From an uncultured Lachnospiraceae bacterium (lineage in GTDB: Bacteria > Bacillota > Clostridia > Lachnospirales > Lachnospiraceae): a DNA stretch of 64,000 nt. How positions within the stretch are numbered: position 1 is the stretch's first letter; each line of letters begins with the position of its first letter. A program made the translations under genes and the position numbers. This document shows positions 26,818 through 34,413 of this stretch, piece after piece. The stretch covers positions 1 through 64,000 of the forward strand of contig CACYNO010000002.1 of the NCBI GenBank assembly GCA_902775895.1, written 5' to 3'. The notes under the pieces were generated by a model. The model was not told where the DNA came from, made no database searches, and was given only the letters and a program-made list of their open reading frames with translations.

Positions 26818-27222
26818 ATGATAGATTTTGACAGATTTACCGAGATAGTCGAAGATGAGATAAAGCTTCTGCCAAGTTACGTTTTTGAGGACTTAAACGG
26901 CGGCGTTATCGTTGATGAAAAAGCCTACCTTCATCCCAAACGTCTGGCGGATGATCTTTATATAATGGGGACATATTCCACAAGCCCCGTTATGGGAAAA
27001 CAGATAAAGATATACTACGGTTCTTTTGCTGCCACCATGGGCAACAGCCCCGAGGACAAGGTCCAAAAAAAAGTGCGGGATACCCTGCGCCATGAATTCC
27101 AACATCACATGGAGACTCAGGCCGGATTCTTCGGGGACGGTACTCTTATTGACGAGGACAAGCAGGAGATGGCGCGGTATTATGCCATGCACAAAAAACC
27201 TGAGGACGGTGACGACAAATAA
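26818..27222 (+). CDS. Small zincin-type metallopeptidase (MMP-like domain)
   Basis: A 134-residue cytosolic protein. It has a HExxH zinc motif at residues 92-96 (HEFQH, followed by another H) and belongs to the 'predicted Zn-dependent protease with MMP-like domain' group (DUF1025/zincin family): the front part resembles the family's FEDLNGGVIVDEKAY and LYIMGTYSTSPVMGK. The third zinc ligand cannot be assigned with certainty. Function unknown; the gene has its own promoter and converges with the membrane protein gene, with the two stops 33 bp apart. Confidence 0.82.
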   Translation: MIDFDRFTEIVEDEIKLLPSYVFEDLNGGVIVDEKAYLHPKRLADDLYIMGTYSTSPVMGKQIKIYYGSFAATMGNSPEDKVQKKVRDTLRHEFQHHMETQAGFFGDGTLIDEDKQEMARYYAMHKKPEDGDDK

Positions 27223-27255
27223 GACCGGAGCGATAAAGCCCCGGCCTGCGGATCG

Positions 27256-28845
27256 TCACCGTTTTTCTTTTATCTGTTCTGCCGCAAAACTTATCATCAA
27301 CGGCAGTGCAAACACTAAAGACAGAATATATCTTATCCTGCAATTCACCGGAGAGATGCAGGCAACGATAAGAACCCCCAGCAAAGGAGCAAGGCAGAAC
27401 AATGCCCTCCTTTTTTTCTTTGCAAAAAGCACCATATAACAAAACAACAATATCCACACAAAAAACCCCGGGCATACAAAAAGCACCAGTACGGGAAGTT
27501 TTTGGATCTTATTCATCACCTTTACCACCTTTTCCTCAAAGGGACTCCTGTGATCGCCATACGCCAGATCAAAACGTGTTTTATAATTGTCCGTAACGGC
27601 CCAGTTGTAGAAATATTCTTCAGATCCCCGCCGTGCAGGATAAAAATAACCGTAATAGCAGTTTGCGTATGTTTTAAAATAAAGCTCGGGATGCTTCTCA
27701 AACCCTCTCTGCCAGATCCCGATATAATCCGATATATCTTTCGTATCCGGCTCTTTTTTGAATTTGAATTTCACCGGATCGGATATATCCGGATCGTAAA
27801 CCTCCGCTATGATCTTCGGATCTCTTTCAAAAAGTTCTCCCAGTCTGTCCCGGTCTTCCACGGATATATCATCAGGGTATTGCTTTATATAAGAAGCCGT
27901 CTGCTGAAGAGGAACGGAAAGAGCCTCTCTTACAGATCCCTTTTGAACAGGTGTAAGAGGCAGTATAAGTCCGTAGATCAAATGAAAGGCTATCAGACCA
28001 CCTATGTAATATAAAGAAATGATCTTCAGCTTTTTGCCTTTTATGCATATAAGAAAGAGCACCATGGAAAAAAGCGCCACATATACTCCGTCGTTTCTGA
28101 AATTAATCATTATAAAAAGGCACACCGCCAAAGTGATAAGATCCTTTTTATCCGCATGGCGGCTTTTTTTGCTTCTCTTGAAGATGTCAATGAAGATAAA
28201 GATCAGCCACATAACTGCCAGGGCAAATCCCGTATCTTTACAAAGAGTTATGGAATAAAGCCTTATCGTTGGAAGTATCGCGTAGTAAACTGCTGTAAGA
28301 ATGCAGAACCAAAGCGGCATATCCGCATTGTTCATGTATCTTATCAAACGCCAGAACAGATACATGGAGGCAGCCTGGAGAAGGATTGCAAACAACAAAA
28401 AACCGAAGGCCGTACCACCTATGGCAGAGCCCAGTTGGTGTATTGCTCCTATGATCAGGGTTGATATGGCAGGATCATGATTTGTCCACTCATCAAATCC
28501 GTAATAAGCGTAAAGCTGCCTGAAGCCGTCCGTAAATGAAACTCCGGGATAAAATAACACCGTATATAAGACCATCCCTGCAGCTATGATCAATAAAAAG
28601 ATCACCGGCTTTATCTTAATACCCGATCTGTTTTTAAAAACTTTTCCGAAAAAACAGAGAGCAAAAAAAAGACCGGCGAAAGATATGGCAAAGGAAACTC
28701 CCAAAACCGTAAAAAATCGGATCTTTCCTCCGTCCCCGGTGTAATTCCCCGTATACAAAAAATATCTGCCCATTGTCCATCCAATGGCATATATCGCAGA
28801 CAGGACGATCAACCAAATTATTTCTCTTTTGGTCGCAGCTTTCAT
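27256..28845 (-). CDS. Large multi-pass membrane protein (DUF6020-like)
   Basis: A 529-residue membrane protein with about 12 hydrophobic helices and a large extracytoplasmic domain near residues 330-450 (VSVEDRDRLGELFERDPKII, YPARRGSEEYFYNWAV). The overall design resembles GT-C glycosyltransferase-like proteins, and in Clostridia I know similar ones as DUF6020. The aspartate-rich first loop typical of GT-C enzymes is not clear to me (candidate: TNHDPAIST), so no reaction is assigned. I chose the ATG at 28845, preceded by AGGGAG, instead of an upstream extension to 28896. The gene stands alone. Confidence 0.7.
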   Translation of the reverse strand: MKAATKREIIWLIVLSAIYAIGWTMGRYFLYTGNYTGDGGKIRFFTVLGVSFAISFAGLFFALCFFGKVFKNRSGIKIKPVIFLLIIAAGMVLYTVLFYPGVSFTDGFRQLYAYYGFDEWTNHDPAISTLIIGAIHQLGSAIGGTAFGFLLFAILLQAASMYLFWRLIRYMNNADMPLWFCILTAVYYAILPTIRLYSITLCKDTGFALAVMWLIFIFIDIFKRSKKSRHADKKDLITLAVCLFIMINFRNDGVYVALFSMVLFLICIKGKKLKIISLYYIGGLIAFHLIYGLILPLTPVQKGSVREALSVPLQQTASYIKQYPDDISVEDRDRLGELFERDPKIIAEVYDPDISDPVKFKFKKEPDTKDISDYIGIWQRGFEKHPELYFKTYANCYYGYFYPARRGSEEYFYNWAVTDNYKTRFDLAYGDHRSPFEEKVVKVMNKIQKLPVLVLFVCPGFFVWILLFCYMVLFAKKKRRALFCLAPLLGVLIVACISPVNCRIRYILSLVFALPLMISFAAEQIKEKR

Positions 28846-28984
28846 TTTTTTCTCCCTTATTTTTAAAAACTCATTATAACACAACCCACACAACAAATGG
28901 AACAGTTCTTCCGGTCTCTCACCCCCTTGTAACTGCTTCCATCAATCGGTGGTATCAGGGTTTTTCTTGTAAGAAAACAGAAAG

Positions 28985-29022
28985 AAATTCAAAAAAGAGG
29001 AGCCCCGAAGGGCTCCTCCCGT
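28985..29022 (-). terminator. Terminator of the major pilin gene
   Basis: On the minus strand, GGAGGAGCCC-TTCG-GGGCTCCTC forms a strong stem with a four-base loop, followed by TTTTTTG. It lies about 90 bp after the stop codon of the major pilin gene. Confidence 0.9.
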
Positions 29023-29109
29023 GTGTCTTTCAGACATCAGATCCGGAATGCGTGTGGGTTCCGAATCACAAAATATGATTCTTGAAAACTATTGTTAGTT
29101 AGTTTCTAA

Positions 29110-30855
29110 TTAGTCCTCTTTGTTAGCTCTTCTTCTAGTTGTAAGAAGTACGATAGCTGTTACTGCAGCTGCAGCACCAACGATGTAGAAGATTGTTGTA
29201 CCGATACCACCGGTTGAAGGAAGCTGTGTACCGGACTTATTCTCAACGTTTGTTGAAATAAGACCTGTATCTACAGTGTAGCTGAAACCATCTGTCTGAT
29301 TATTGAACTGCACAAGCTGAGGATCGTCTCCATCAGTATGCTCAGCATCAACTACAAATGGGATAACCGGATTAGCAAGTTTGTTGTATCCGTCCGGAGC
29401 TTTATCCTCGACAACATAGTACAGTCCGTCATCAACCTGCTTAGCTGAGAACTTAGCGCCATTAACATCTAAGTCGATTTTCTTAAGGTACTCATCGTTA
29501 GCAAGAGTGATTCCCTCTACAGTAGGTGCATTTGCGGGCTTTGTCTCACCATCCTTAAGCTTGATTACTTTGTAAAGTGAGAACTGAGCTCCTTTAAGGT
29601 CTTTCTTAACACCGTTCTCCATGCAGTACTTATTAACATCTACATCATATGTAAATACAATGTTCTTGTCTTCAGGTGTTTCCTTCGGAGTACCACCCTG
29701 GTCATCGTTAGGATTGCTTGAGTACTTTAATGTTACCTCGTTAGGGTTACCAACCTTGCCTGATACAGCCTTGTCGTTAAGAGTAGCAGTATACTCGATC
29801 ACAATAACAGAACCTGAACCGATTTCAACCTTATCCGTAGAACCTTTCTTTGTAGCACCGGCTAAAATGTTTGACTGCTCCCAAGTGTACTTTTTGCCAC
29901 CCTTGTAAGTTCCATCTGTGACATCAGCAGAACTAAATGTGAAAAGATCTGCCTCTACCTCTTCACCGTCTACAAAAATCTTAACAGACTCAGGATTGAA
30001 TGTAAGACCCTCGCACATTGTATCATTAAATGCAAGATAGTAGTTCTTGTAGTTCTCAAGACCCTCACCAAGAGTAGCTGTAAGCTGGTAAGGTATTACG
30101 TCTGTACCATCATAATCTGCAGAATCTTTCCAATCTGAAAGAGTCTTCTCAGTAGAATCATTGATATCCTTAACTTTCTTCTGAACTTCAGGAACAGAAG
30201 ACTTAACTGTTACATCAGTATCCTCTATAACAGGTGTAATGATAAGCTTAGAAAGTGATCCGATGTTCTCACCGGCACCACTAGTCGTGCTATCAACTAA
30301 TGTATCTGTAATAAGATAATAACCTGTTTCAACCTTGGTATTGTCTCCGATTACTGTTCCATCAGTTGCAACACACTGCTGAAGAACCTTTGCTACTGCA
30401 ATAGCCTTGTCCTTATCAGTACCTACTGTGTATGCTGTTGTCTCACCATCATCAACTTTTGCACTCGCAGTTAATCCACCGATTTTTTCAGCAAGCTTAA
30501 CAGGATCTACGTCATCACCTGTCTTGATGTCAGCCACATCACATCCTATAGCAGTTGCAAGATCTGCAGCTTTAGCATTCATTGAAGCCTGAGTCACATC
30601 ATCGCCCCATACAACGTTAACGAACTTGCTGTTTGTAACGTCAGCAGAGAAAATCTGATATGCTGTGTAAGTATGTGTTCCTTTATCTTTAGCATTCTTT
30701 GTAACTGTAAGCGCGTGCTCATCAGCCTTTGTTGTAGTTATGGTAGTAGTTGCAGGATCATCCGCAAATACCTGAGGTGCTGCCACGCCAGCTGTTCCAA
30801 GAATCATTGATGCCGCCATAATTCCGCCGGCAAGTTTTGTAAATGTCTTTTTCAT
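29110..30855 (-). CDS. LPXTG-anchored major pilin (SpaA/SpaH backbone type)
   Basis: A 581-residue secreted pilin. Signal peptide at about 1-31 (KLAGGIMAASMILGTAG...VFADD). An N-terminal domain (about 45-190) is followed by a middle CnaA/FctA-like domain beginning SVPEVQKKVKDIN, in which a lysine stands where pilin backbones carry the polymerisation lysine. A C-terminal SpaA/CnaB domain (about 405-535) starts DVNKYCMENGVKKDLKGAQF and has the E-box YYVVEDKAPDGYN (about 480-492), likely site of an intramolecular isopeptide bond. The C-terminus carries QLPSTGG, a helix and RRRANKED. It is the last gene of the pilus locus but has its own promoter and a 240-nt structured leader. No pilus sortase is encoded nearby. 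Confidence 0.9.
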   Translation of the reverse strand: MKKTFTKLAGGIMAASMILGTAGVAAPQVFADDPATTTITTTKADEHALTVTKNAKDKGTHTYTAYQIFSADVTNSKFVNVVWGDDVTQASMNAKAADLATAIGCDVADIKTGDDVDPVKLAEKIGGLTASAKVDDGETTAYTVGTDKDKAIAVAKVLQQCVATDGTVIGDNTKVETGYYLITDTLVDSTTSGAGENIGSLSKLIITPVIEDTDVTVKSSVPEVQKKVKDINDSTEKTLSDWKDSADYDGTDVIPYQLTATLGEGLENYKNYYLAFNDTMCEGLTFNPESVKIFVDGEEVEADLFTFSSADVTDGTYKGGKKYTWEQSNILAGATKKGSTDKVEIGSGSVIVIEYTATLNDKAVSGKVGNPNEVTLKYSSNPNDDQGGTPKETPEDKNIVFTYDVDVNKYCMENGVKKDLKGAQFSLYKVIKLKDGETKPANAPTVEGITLANDEYLKKIDLDVNGAKFSAKQVDDGLYYVVEDKAPDGYNKLANPVIPFVVDAEHTDGDDPQLVQFNNQTDGFSYTVDTGLISTNVENKSGTQLPSTGGIGTTIFYIVGAAAAVTAIVLLTTRRRANKED

Positions 30856-30931
30856 TGTTTCTGAATTTCCTCCTAAAATTACTTGAGTTAAAAATTGTCT
30901 TTCTAATACTTCTTCTTTTCTAAATGTTGCT

Positions 30932-30980
30932 TGAAAGTTTTACGTCATTAGAAAGGCTTCCGTGGACGATAAAACTTTCA
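30932..30980 (-). promoter_or_regulatory. Large hairpin in the 5' leader of the major pilin
   Basis: A perfect 11-bp inverted repeat (TGAAAGTTTTA/TAAAACTTTCA), extended by GTC/GAC inside, with a loop of about 20 nt that includes CTTTCTAATGA on the minus strand. It lies about 80 nt before the start codon, in the transcribed leader. It is not a terminator (no T-run). It may control message stability or translation; this is inference. Confidence 0.6.
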
Positions 30981-31091
30981 TTTTATTCCTGACTTTAATG
31001 TTCAGCCCTCTTTTCAAGTTTAACGACTTTGGTAGGGGATCCGTGGTCAAGTCTAATCAAAGTTGTCCGGTATCTAATCTTGTTTTAAAGG

Positions 31092-31144
31092 AAAGGGCAT
31101 CTGCCCTTTGTACAAAAATTAACATAACTTAAAGGCTATGTCAA
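31092..31144 (-). promoter_or_regulatory. Promoter and 5'-terminal hairpin of the major pilin
   Basis: On the minus strand, a perfect TTGACA (31139-31144) and TAATTT (31116-31121) are 17 bp apart, which places transcription start near 31108 and gives a leader of about 250 nt. The first bases of the transcript form the hairpin AAAGGGCA-GA-TGCCCTTT (31092-31109), the type that protects 5' ends. A further A/T-rich inverted repeat at 31152-31180 (TGTGAAAAA/TTTTTCACA) may end the minor pilin transcript. The rest of the gap to 30856 holds no gene. Confidence 0.65.
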
Positions 31145-31197
31145 TAGATTTGTGAAAAAATTTTCAAAAATTTTTCACAGTAAAAACACAATTAGGA

Positions 31198-32301
31198 TCA
31201 ATCCTCTGAATCCCTGTCCGCTGCAGCCCTTCTTCTCTTACCTGCAACTCCCACAAGTACAAGCGCAAGTCCGCCTGCCGCAAGGAAGGGTACCGGCCAC
31301 CAGAGCATTCCCGTATAGGGAAGTGTCTTGTTGGTATTCCTCTTTGTGTAAGTTCCCGGAGGGTTCGTAGTCTCCGTGGTAGTCTCCTCTTTCTTATAGG
31401 TATTGGTAAAGGAGTAGAAATATCTCTTTGTCTGGGAATCCTGACCGGATGATTCGCTGACTACGTAATCTCCCGGAACATCTTTCTCCACACAGTAGTA
31501 TTCAAAATTACTTGAGTCAAGATCTTTCCAGACATATCTCCAGTTATTGGCTTCGTTCAGCACCTGGGTTCCGCAGGACTTCTTGGTACCGTCTGTCTTG
31601 TTCCTCTGCCAGAGCTCAACCGTAATGCTTTCCGGTCTTAAAGAGTAAGCGTTGTTCTCATCCTTCCATATCTTGATGGCTTCAAGATCGATAAGGCTGT
31701 CTTCCTCACCGGGCTTGGTTCTTTCCAGCTTAGGATAAACCGTAATGTCGTGATGAAGCTCATCACCCTCCTCTTCTTCGTTTGCAGTTTCCCTGCTTAT
31801 GATCTTCTTATTGGAAGGTATTGTAAAGTAAGAAGGTTCACATCCGTACTCATAGCCATTGTACTCTGTCTTGAAGCCTACAAGCACGTAAGCGCCCTGT
31901 TCAAGAGCAACGAAAGTGATCTTTCCATTCTCATCGGTCTCACTCTCCTGGGTAGGAAGAATATCCTCTTTTGCGACGGCATAGTTGCCAAGGGTAGTCG
32001 CTATCTCATCGTCAGATGCTTCCAGGTTAATGTTTGCATCGTCATATTCGGAACTGAATGTGATCTCACCGGTATCAATATCAATATCTCCTACCTTATA
32101 TATCTCAAATCTAGCTCCCGGGATGCTGACTCTGTTACTCTCCGTAGTACCGTATACGTATTCAACTGTAACGGTACCTTTCTTAGCATTCCCACCGGCT
32201 TCATCGGCAAAAGTGCCGAAAGCCGGTACCGCTGTCAAAGCCGTAGCCGCTGCCAGCACCGCAATACCCGTCTTTTTTATTTTGTTATGTGTGAATTTCA
32301 T
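31198..32301 (-). CDS. LPXTG-anchored minor pilin / CnaB-domain surface protein
   Basis: A 367-residue secreted protein with a signal peptide (about 1-33). A first SpaA-like domain (about 40-165) reads GTVTVEYVYGTT...GARFEIYKVGD, with the E-box-like ALEQGAYVLVG. A Cna B-type domain (about 200-305) begins IDLEAIKIWKDENNAY and ends FYSFTNTYK. A Thr-rich linker follows, then the sorting signal LPYTG (about residue 328), a helix and a basic tail (GKRRRAAADRDSED). The size and domains fit a pilus tip or accessory pilin accompanying the backbone at 29110. A GGAGG precedes the ATG; the promoter at 32469 gives a leader of about 160 nt. Confidence 0.85.
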   Translation of the reverse strand: MKFTHNKIKKTGIAVLAAATALTAVPAFGTFADEAGGNAKKGTVTVEYVYGTTESNRVSIPGARFEIYKVGDIDIDTGEITFSSEYDDANINLEASDDEIATTLGNYAVAKEDILPTQESETDENGKITFVALEQGAYVLVGFKTEYNGYEYGCEPSYFTIPSNKKIISRETANEEEEGDELHHDITVYPKLERTKPGEEDSLIDLEAIKIWKDENNAYSLRPESITVELWQRNKTDGTKKSCGTQVLNEANNWRYVWKDLDSSNFEYYCVEKDVPGDYVVSESSGQDSQTKRYFYSFTNTYKKEETTTETTNPPGTYTKRNTNKTLPYTGMLWWPVPFLAAGGLALVLVGVAGKRRRAAADRDSED

Positions 32302-32396
32302 GCTTGCCTCCTAAATCTTTCATCATGAAATCAAAACATCACATAAAACAATCAATAATAATATCCAACTGTTTTGGTATGATTTTTTTCATTAGA

Positions 32397-32430
32397 AAAT
32401 GACTGCGGTGTTGCATGCAGCCATTGATCG
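32397..32430 (-). promoter_or_regulatory. Leader hairpin motif of the minor pilin, shared with the giant adhesin
   Basis: The inverted repeat AATGGCTGC/GCAGTCATT (minus strand) surrounds ATGCAACACC. On the plus strand, positions 32401-32420 (GACTGCGGTGTTGCATGCAG, then CC) align with 55931-55950 (GTCTGCGATGTAGCGTGCAG, then AGCC) in the giant adhesin leader, and the stem-forming bases match best. A second small hairpin, TCGCC/GGCGA, follows at 32427-32443. Its position between promoter and start codon implies an RNA element. Confidence 0.55.
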
Positions 32431-32468
32431 CCGTCAGGCGAATGTCCCCATGTTCAATTTTCAAGATG

Positions 32469-32497
32469 ATTGTAAAATATTGAAAAAAAAGTGTCAA
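32469..32497 (-). promoter_or_regulatory. Promoter of the minor pilin gene
   Basis: On the minus strand, a perfect TTGACA (32492-32497), a 17-bp spacer and TACAAT (32469-32474). Transcription would begin near 32462, leaving a leader of about 160 nt. A palindrome TTGTGCAA-C-TTGCACAA sits at 32550-32566, right after the lepB stop, and ACTTTGTACAAGT lies just upstream of the -35 box; both could bind a regulator. Confidence 0.7.
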
Positions 32498-32569
32498 TAA
32501 TTTTTATTATGTTAACTTGTACAAAGTTGATTTGATATAAGGCTGTTCATTGTGCAAGTTGCACAAAAA

Positions 32570-33502
32570 CTATTCTCCTTCGCTCTTAAGTCCTCCGAAT
32601 TTATTCAGAGGCCACACACGAAAGGCCACTTTGCCCACTATCTGCTCATCTGATATACATCCCACCGAGGTGTTTCTTGAATCAAGGGAAGACTCCCTGT
32701 TATCCCCCATAAGAAAGTACCTGTTCTCCGGGACCTCATAGGGCATGAAGATATTGCAGTCACCAAGAGATTTGTGAGTAACATAAGGTTCGCTCAAGGG
32801 CTGATCATCTACGAACACATTTCCGTTATCATCTATGTCCACCTTTTGTCCCGGACCTGCTATAACCCTTTTTACCATGAGCTTATTACCGTAATAAAAG
32901 GCAATAACGTCACCGTTCTTAAACTGGTTACCCTTCATGGCCACTACTATCTGGCCTTCGTCTAAAGTAGAGTTCATGGAGTTTCCGTAAATCCTGAAAA
33001 CGGGCAGCCAGATCATGGCAACGAGTACGGCCGCTGCAGCTATAACTATAAGAGTACCGATGGTGGTGCGGAGTATCCTTCTGAACCGTCGCTTATTGAT
33101 CTCTCGCTTAAGCTCGTTCTCCAGCTGGTCTGCCGTTGGAAGGTCCTCATTTCCGGAGGCTATGTATTCATCGGATAATTCCCCTTCCTCATCCAGGATC
33201 TCATCGTAAACGTCCGTGCTTCCGTGCGTAGGGTCGCTGTCTTCCCTTGCTCTTTTTCTTCTTGCGAAGTATCCTTCGTCTTTGCTTGCCTTCGCTGCTT
33301 CCGCCGCTTTTTTCGCTTCCTCTTCCTGCTGCTTTAAGACCTTCTCCTCGGCTAAGGCATCAGCTTCTCTTAAGTCCGCAGGCCAGCCTCCGGTATAGGC
33401 GTCATTTCCACCCGTGGACTCTACTGTGCCACCTGATGTAAATCCTTCGCCTCCGGCGGGCTCAAGGTTTTTTATTTCGTTATCGCTGTAATCTTTCTTC
33501 AT
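32570..33502 (-). CDS. lepB: Signal peptidase I of the pilus locus
   Basis: A 310-residue type I signal peptidase that removes signal peptides from exported proteins. Its catalytic dyad is visible: YGNSMNSTL (Ser 175) and MVKRVIAG (Lys 211), with the conserved GDNRESSLDSRN box near residue 275. The single transmembrane helix is at about 145-167. The N-terminal 140 residues are a long charged cytosolic extension (acidic and lysine/alanine-rich, coiled-coil-like AEEKVLKQQEEEAKKAAEAA), much longer than in housekeeping signal peptidases. Dedicated signal peptidases often sit in pilus operons, as here, upstream of the two pilin genes. Confidence 0.92.
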   Translation of the reverse strand: MKKDYSDNEIKNLEPAGGEGFTSGGTVESTGGNDAYTGGWPADLREADALAEEKVLKQQEEEAKKAAEAAKASKDEGYFARRKRAREDSDPTHGSTDVYDEILDEEGELSDEYIASGNEDLPTADQLENELKREINKRRFRRILRTTIGTLIVIAAAAVLVAMIWLPVFRIYGNSMNSTLDEGQIVVAMKGNQFKNGDVIAFYYGNKLMVKRVIAGPGQKVDIDDNGNVFVDDQPLSEPYVTHKSLGDCNIFMPYEVPENRYFLMGDNRESSLDSRNTSVGCISDEQIVGKVAFRVWPLNKFGGLKSEGE

Positions 33503-33569
33503 ACTATAACTTCCCGAACCATTTGTCTGATAAATCGCTGTTCTTTTTATTATATCACAAAATTGTCAC

Positions 33570-33600
33570 AAAATAAAAACCGGGGGCTCTATCCCCCGGA
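33570..33600 (-). terminator. Terminator after the Rrf2/coiled-coil unit
   Basis: On the minus strand, CCGGGGG-ATAGAG-CCCCCGG followed by TTTTTATTTT. It lies just after the 95-residue coiled-coil gene and ends the Rrf2 transcript; lepB must use a separate promoter in the 67 bp that remain. Confidence 0.88.
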
Positions 33601-33611
33601 AAATTATACGA

Positions 33612-33899
33612 TCACTCTTCAGGTGTTCCCTCAGTAACCGGCTCCGGCGCCACACCTGCATTCCTTTTGATGTTCTTAAGGTAGGTCTCTGCGGCTGCCT
33701 GCGCCGCTTCAAATACTCCGTGTATCCTGAGTGCCGCGTCAGCGATATTCCCGGATTCAACGATATTGATATCCCTGTCCTCGAGCTTTACCTTAAGATC
33801 ACGTATCTCAATACGCAGTCTGTTGTTCTCGCGCTCCTGCTCTAAGAGGAGTTCCAGGAGTTCGGCTCTGTTTAGTTTTTTAAGTTCGTTTTCGGTCAT
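33612..33899 (-). CDS. Small coiled-coil protein of the pilus locus
   Basis: A 95-residue soluble protein. Residues 1-48 have the pattern ELKKLNRAELLELLLEQERE, then a coiled coil (NNRLRIEIRDLKVKLEDRD); residues 55-85 form a second helix (IADAALRIHGVFEAAQAAAE), and the tail is Pro/Glu-rich. I know similar short proteins from Lachnospiraceae, often near signal peptidase and sortase/pilus genes, but no function has been assigned to my knowledge. It is co-transcribed with the Rrf2 regulator (12-bp gap). Confidence 0.65.
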   Translation of the reverse strand: MTENELKKLNRAELLELLLEQERENNRLRIEIRDLKVKLEDRDINIVESGNIADAALRIHGVFEAAQAAAETYLKNIKRNAGVAPEPVTEGTPEE

Positions 33900-33911
33900 G
33901 TGTCTGCCTTC

Positions 33912-34328
33912 TTAATCTAGCTTGTAATCTGCCGCCAGGATATTCGCGATGGTATTGTCATTAAAATAACTGTTGAGCTTTGCCTGAAGTTCTTCGTAAA
34001 AATGATGCATGTTGCAGGTCTGCGGCATACCGATACTGCAATATTCGTCATCCTCCACGCATCTGTTCACACGCATGGTATCTTCCATTGTGTCGAATAT
34101 ATCCATGAGCCTGATATCCTCAGGCTTCTTTGCAAGGCGGTATCCTCCCGATGCTCCCATGGTGTGAGCCACAAGTCCTGCGCCTCTGAGCTTCTGCATA
34201 ATGCGCTGGACAAACTCACGGCTTATCTTAATGGCATCACTGACTTCTTTTGAACTTACATCGCCTTCCTGCTGAGATAAAAATATTATACATCTCAAAG
34301 CATAGTCGGTCGTAAGGTTGATCTGCAT
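33912..34328 (-). CDS. Rrf2-family transcriptional regulator with putative Fe-S site
   Basis: A 138-residue DNA-binding protein. Winged helix-turn-helix at about residues 1-75 with the Rrf2 landmarks TTDYALRCIIFLSQ, VSDAIKISREFVQRIMQKLR and AGLVAHTMGASGGYRL. Three cysteines (about C90, C97, C105) stand in the loop where IscR and relatives bind a [2Fe-2S] cluster; spacing C-x6-C-x7-C is close to that of IscR-like proteins. It could sense iron-sulfur status, redox or nitric oxide. No isc/suf genes are adjacent. A palindrome in its own promoter suggests autoregulation. It is the first gene of a two-gene unit in the pilus locus. Confidence 0.88.
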   Translation of the reverse strand: MQINLTTDYALRCIIFLSQQEGDVSSKEVSDAIKISREFVQRIMQKLRGAGLVAHTMGASGGYRLAKKPEDIRLMDIFDTMEDTMRVNRCVEDDEYCSIGMPQTCNMHHFYEELQAKLNSYFNDNTIANILAADYKLD

Positions 34329-34354
34329 TATTATTCCCCCTGTTAATCATCCAT

Positions 34355-34402
34355 GTCATACTACTCGGGTATGACTTTATCATGTTTGCCAAAAAATAGC
34401 AA
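34355..34402 (-). promoter_or_regulatory. Rrf2 gene promoter with overlapping palindromic operator
   Basis: On the minus strand, TTGCTA (34397-34402) and TAAAGT (34374-34379) are 17 bp apart. Overlapping the -10 end is a perfect 7-bp palindrome with a 7-bp spacer, GTCATAC-CCGAGTA-GTATGAC (34355-34375). Its position is ideal for repression, and the size suits an Rrf2 dimer. Related half-sites (GGTATGAYTT) occur upstream of the minor pilin (32376-32385) and in the adhesin leader (55852-55861). Confidence 0.65.
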
Positions 34403-34413
34403 GTCTGTCATAT

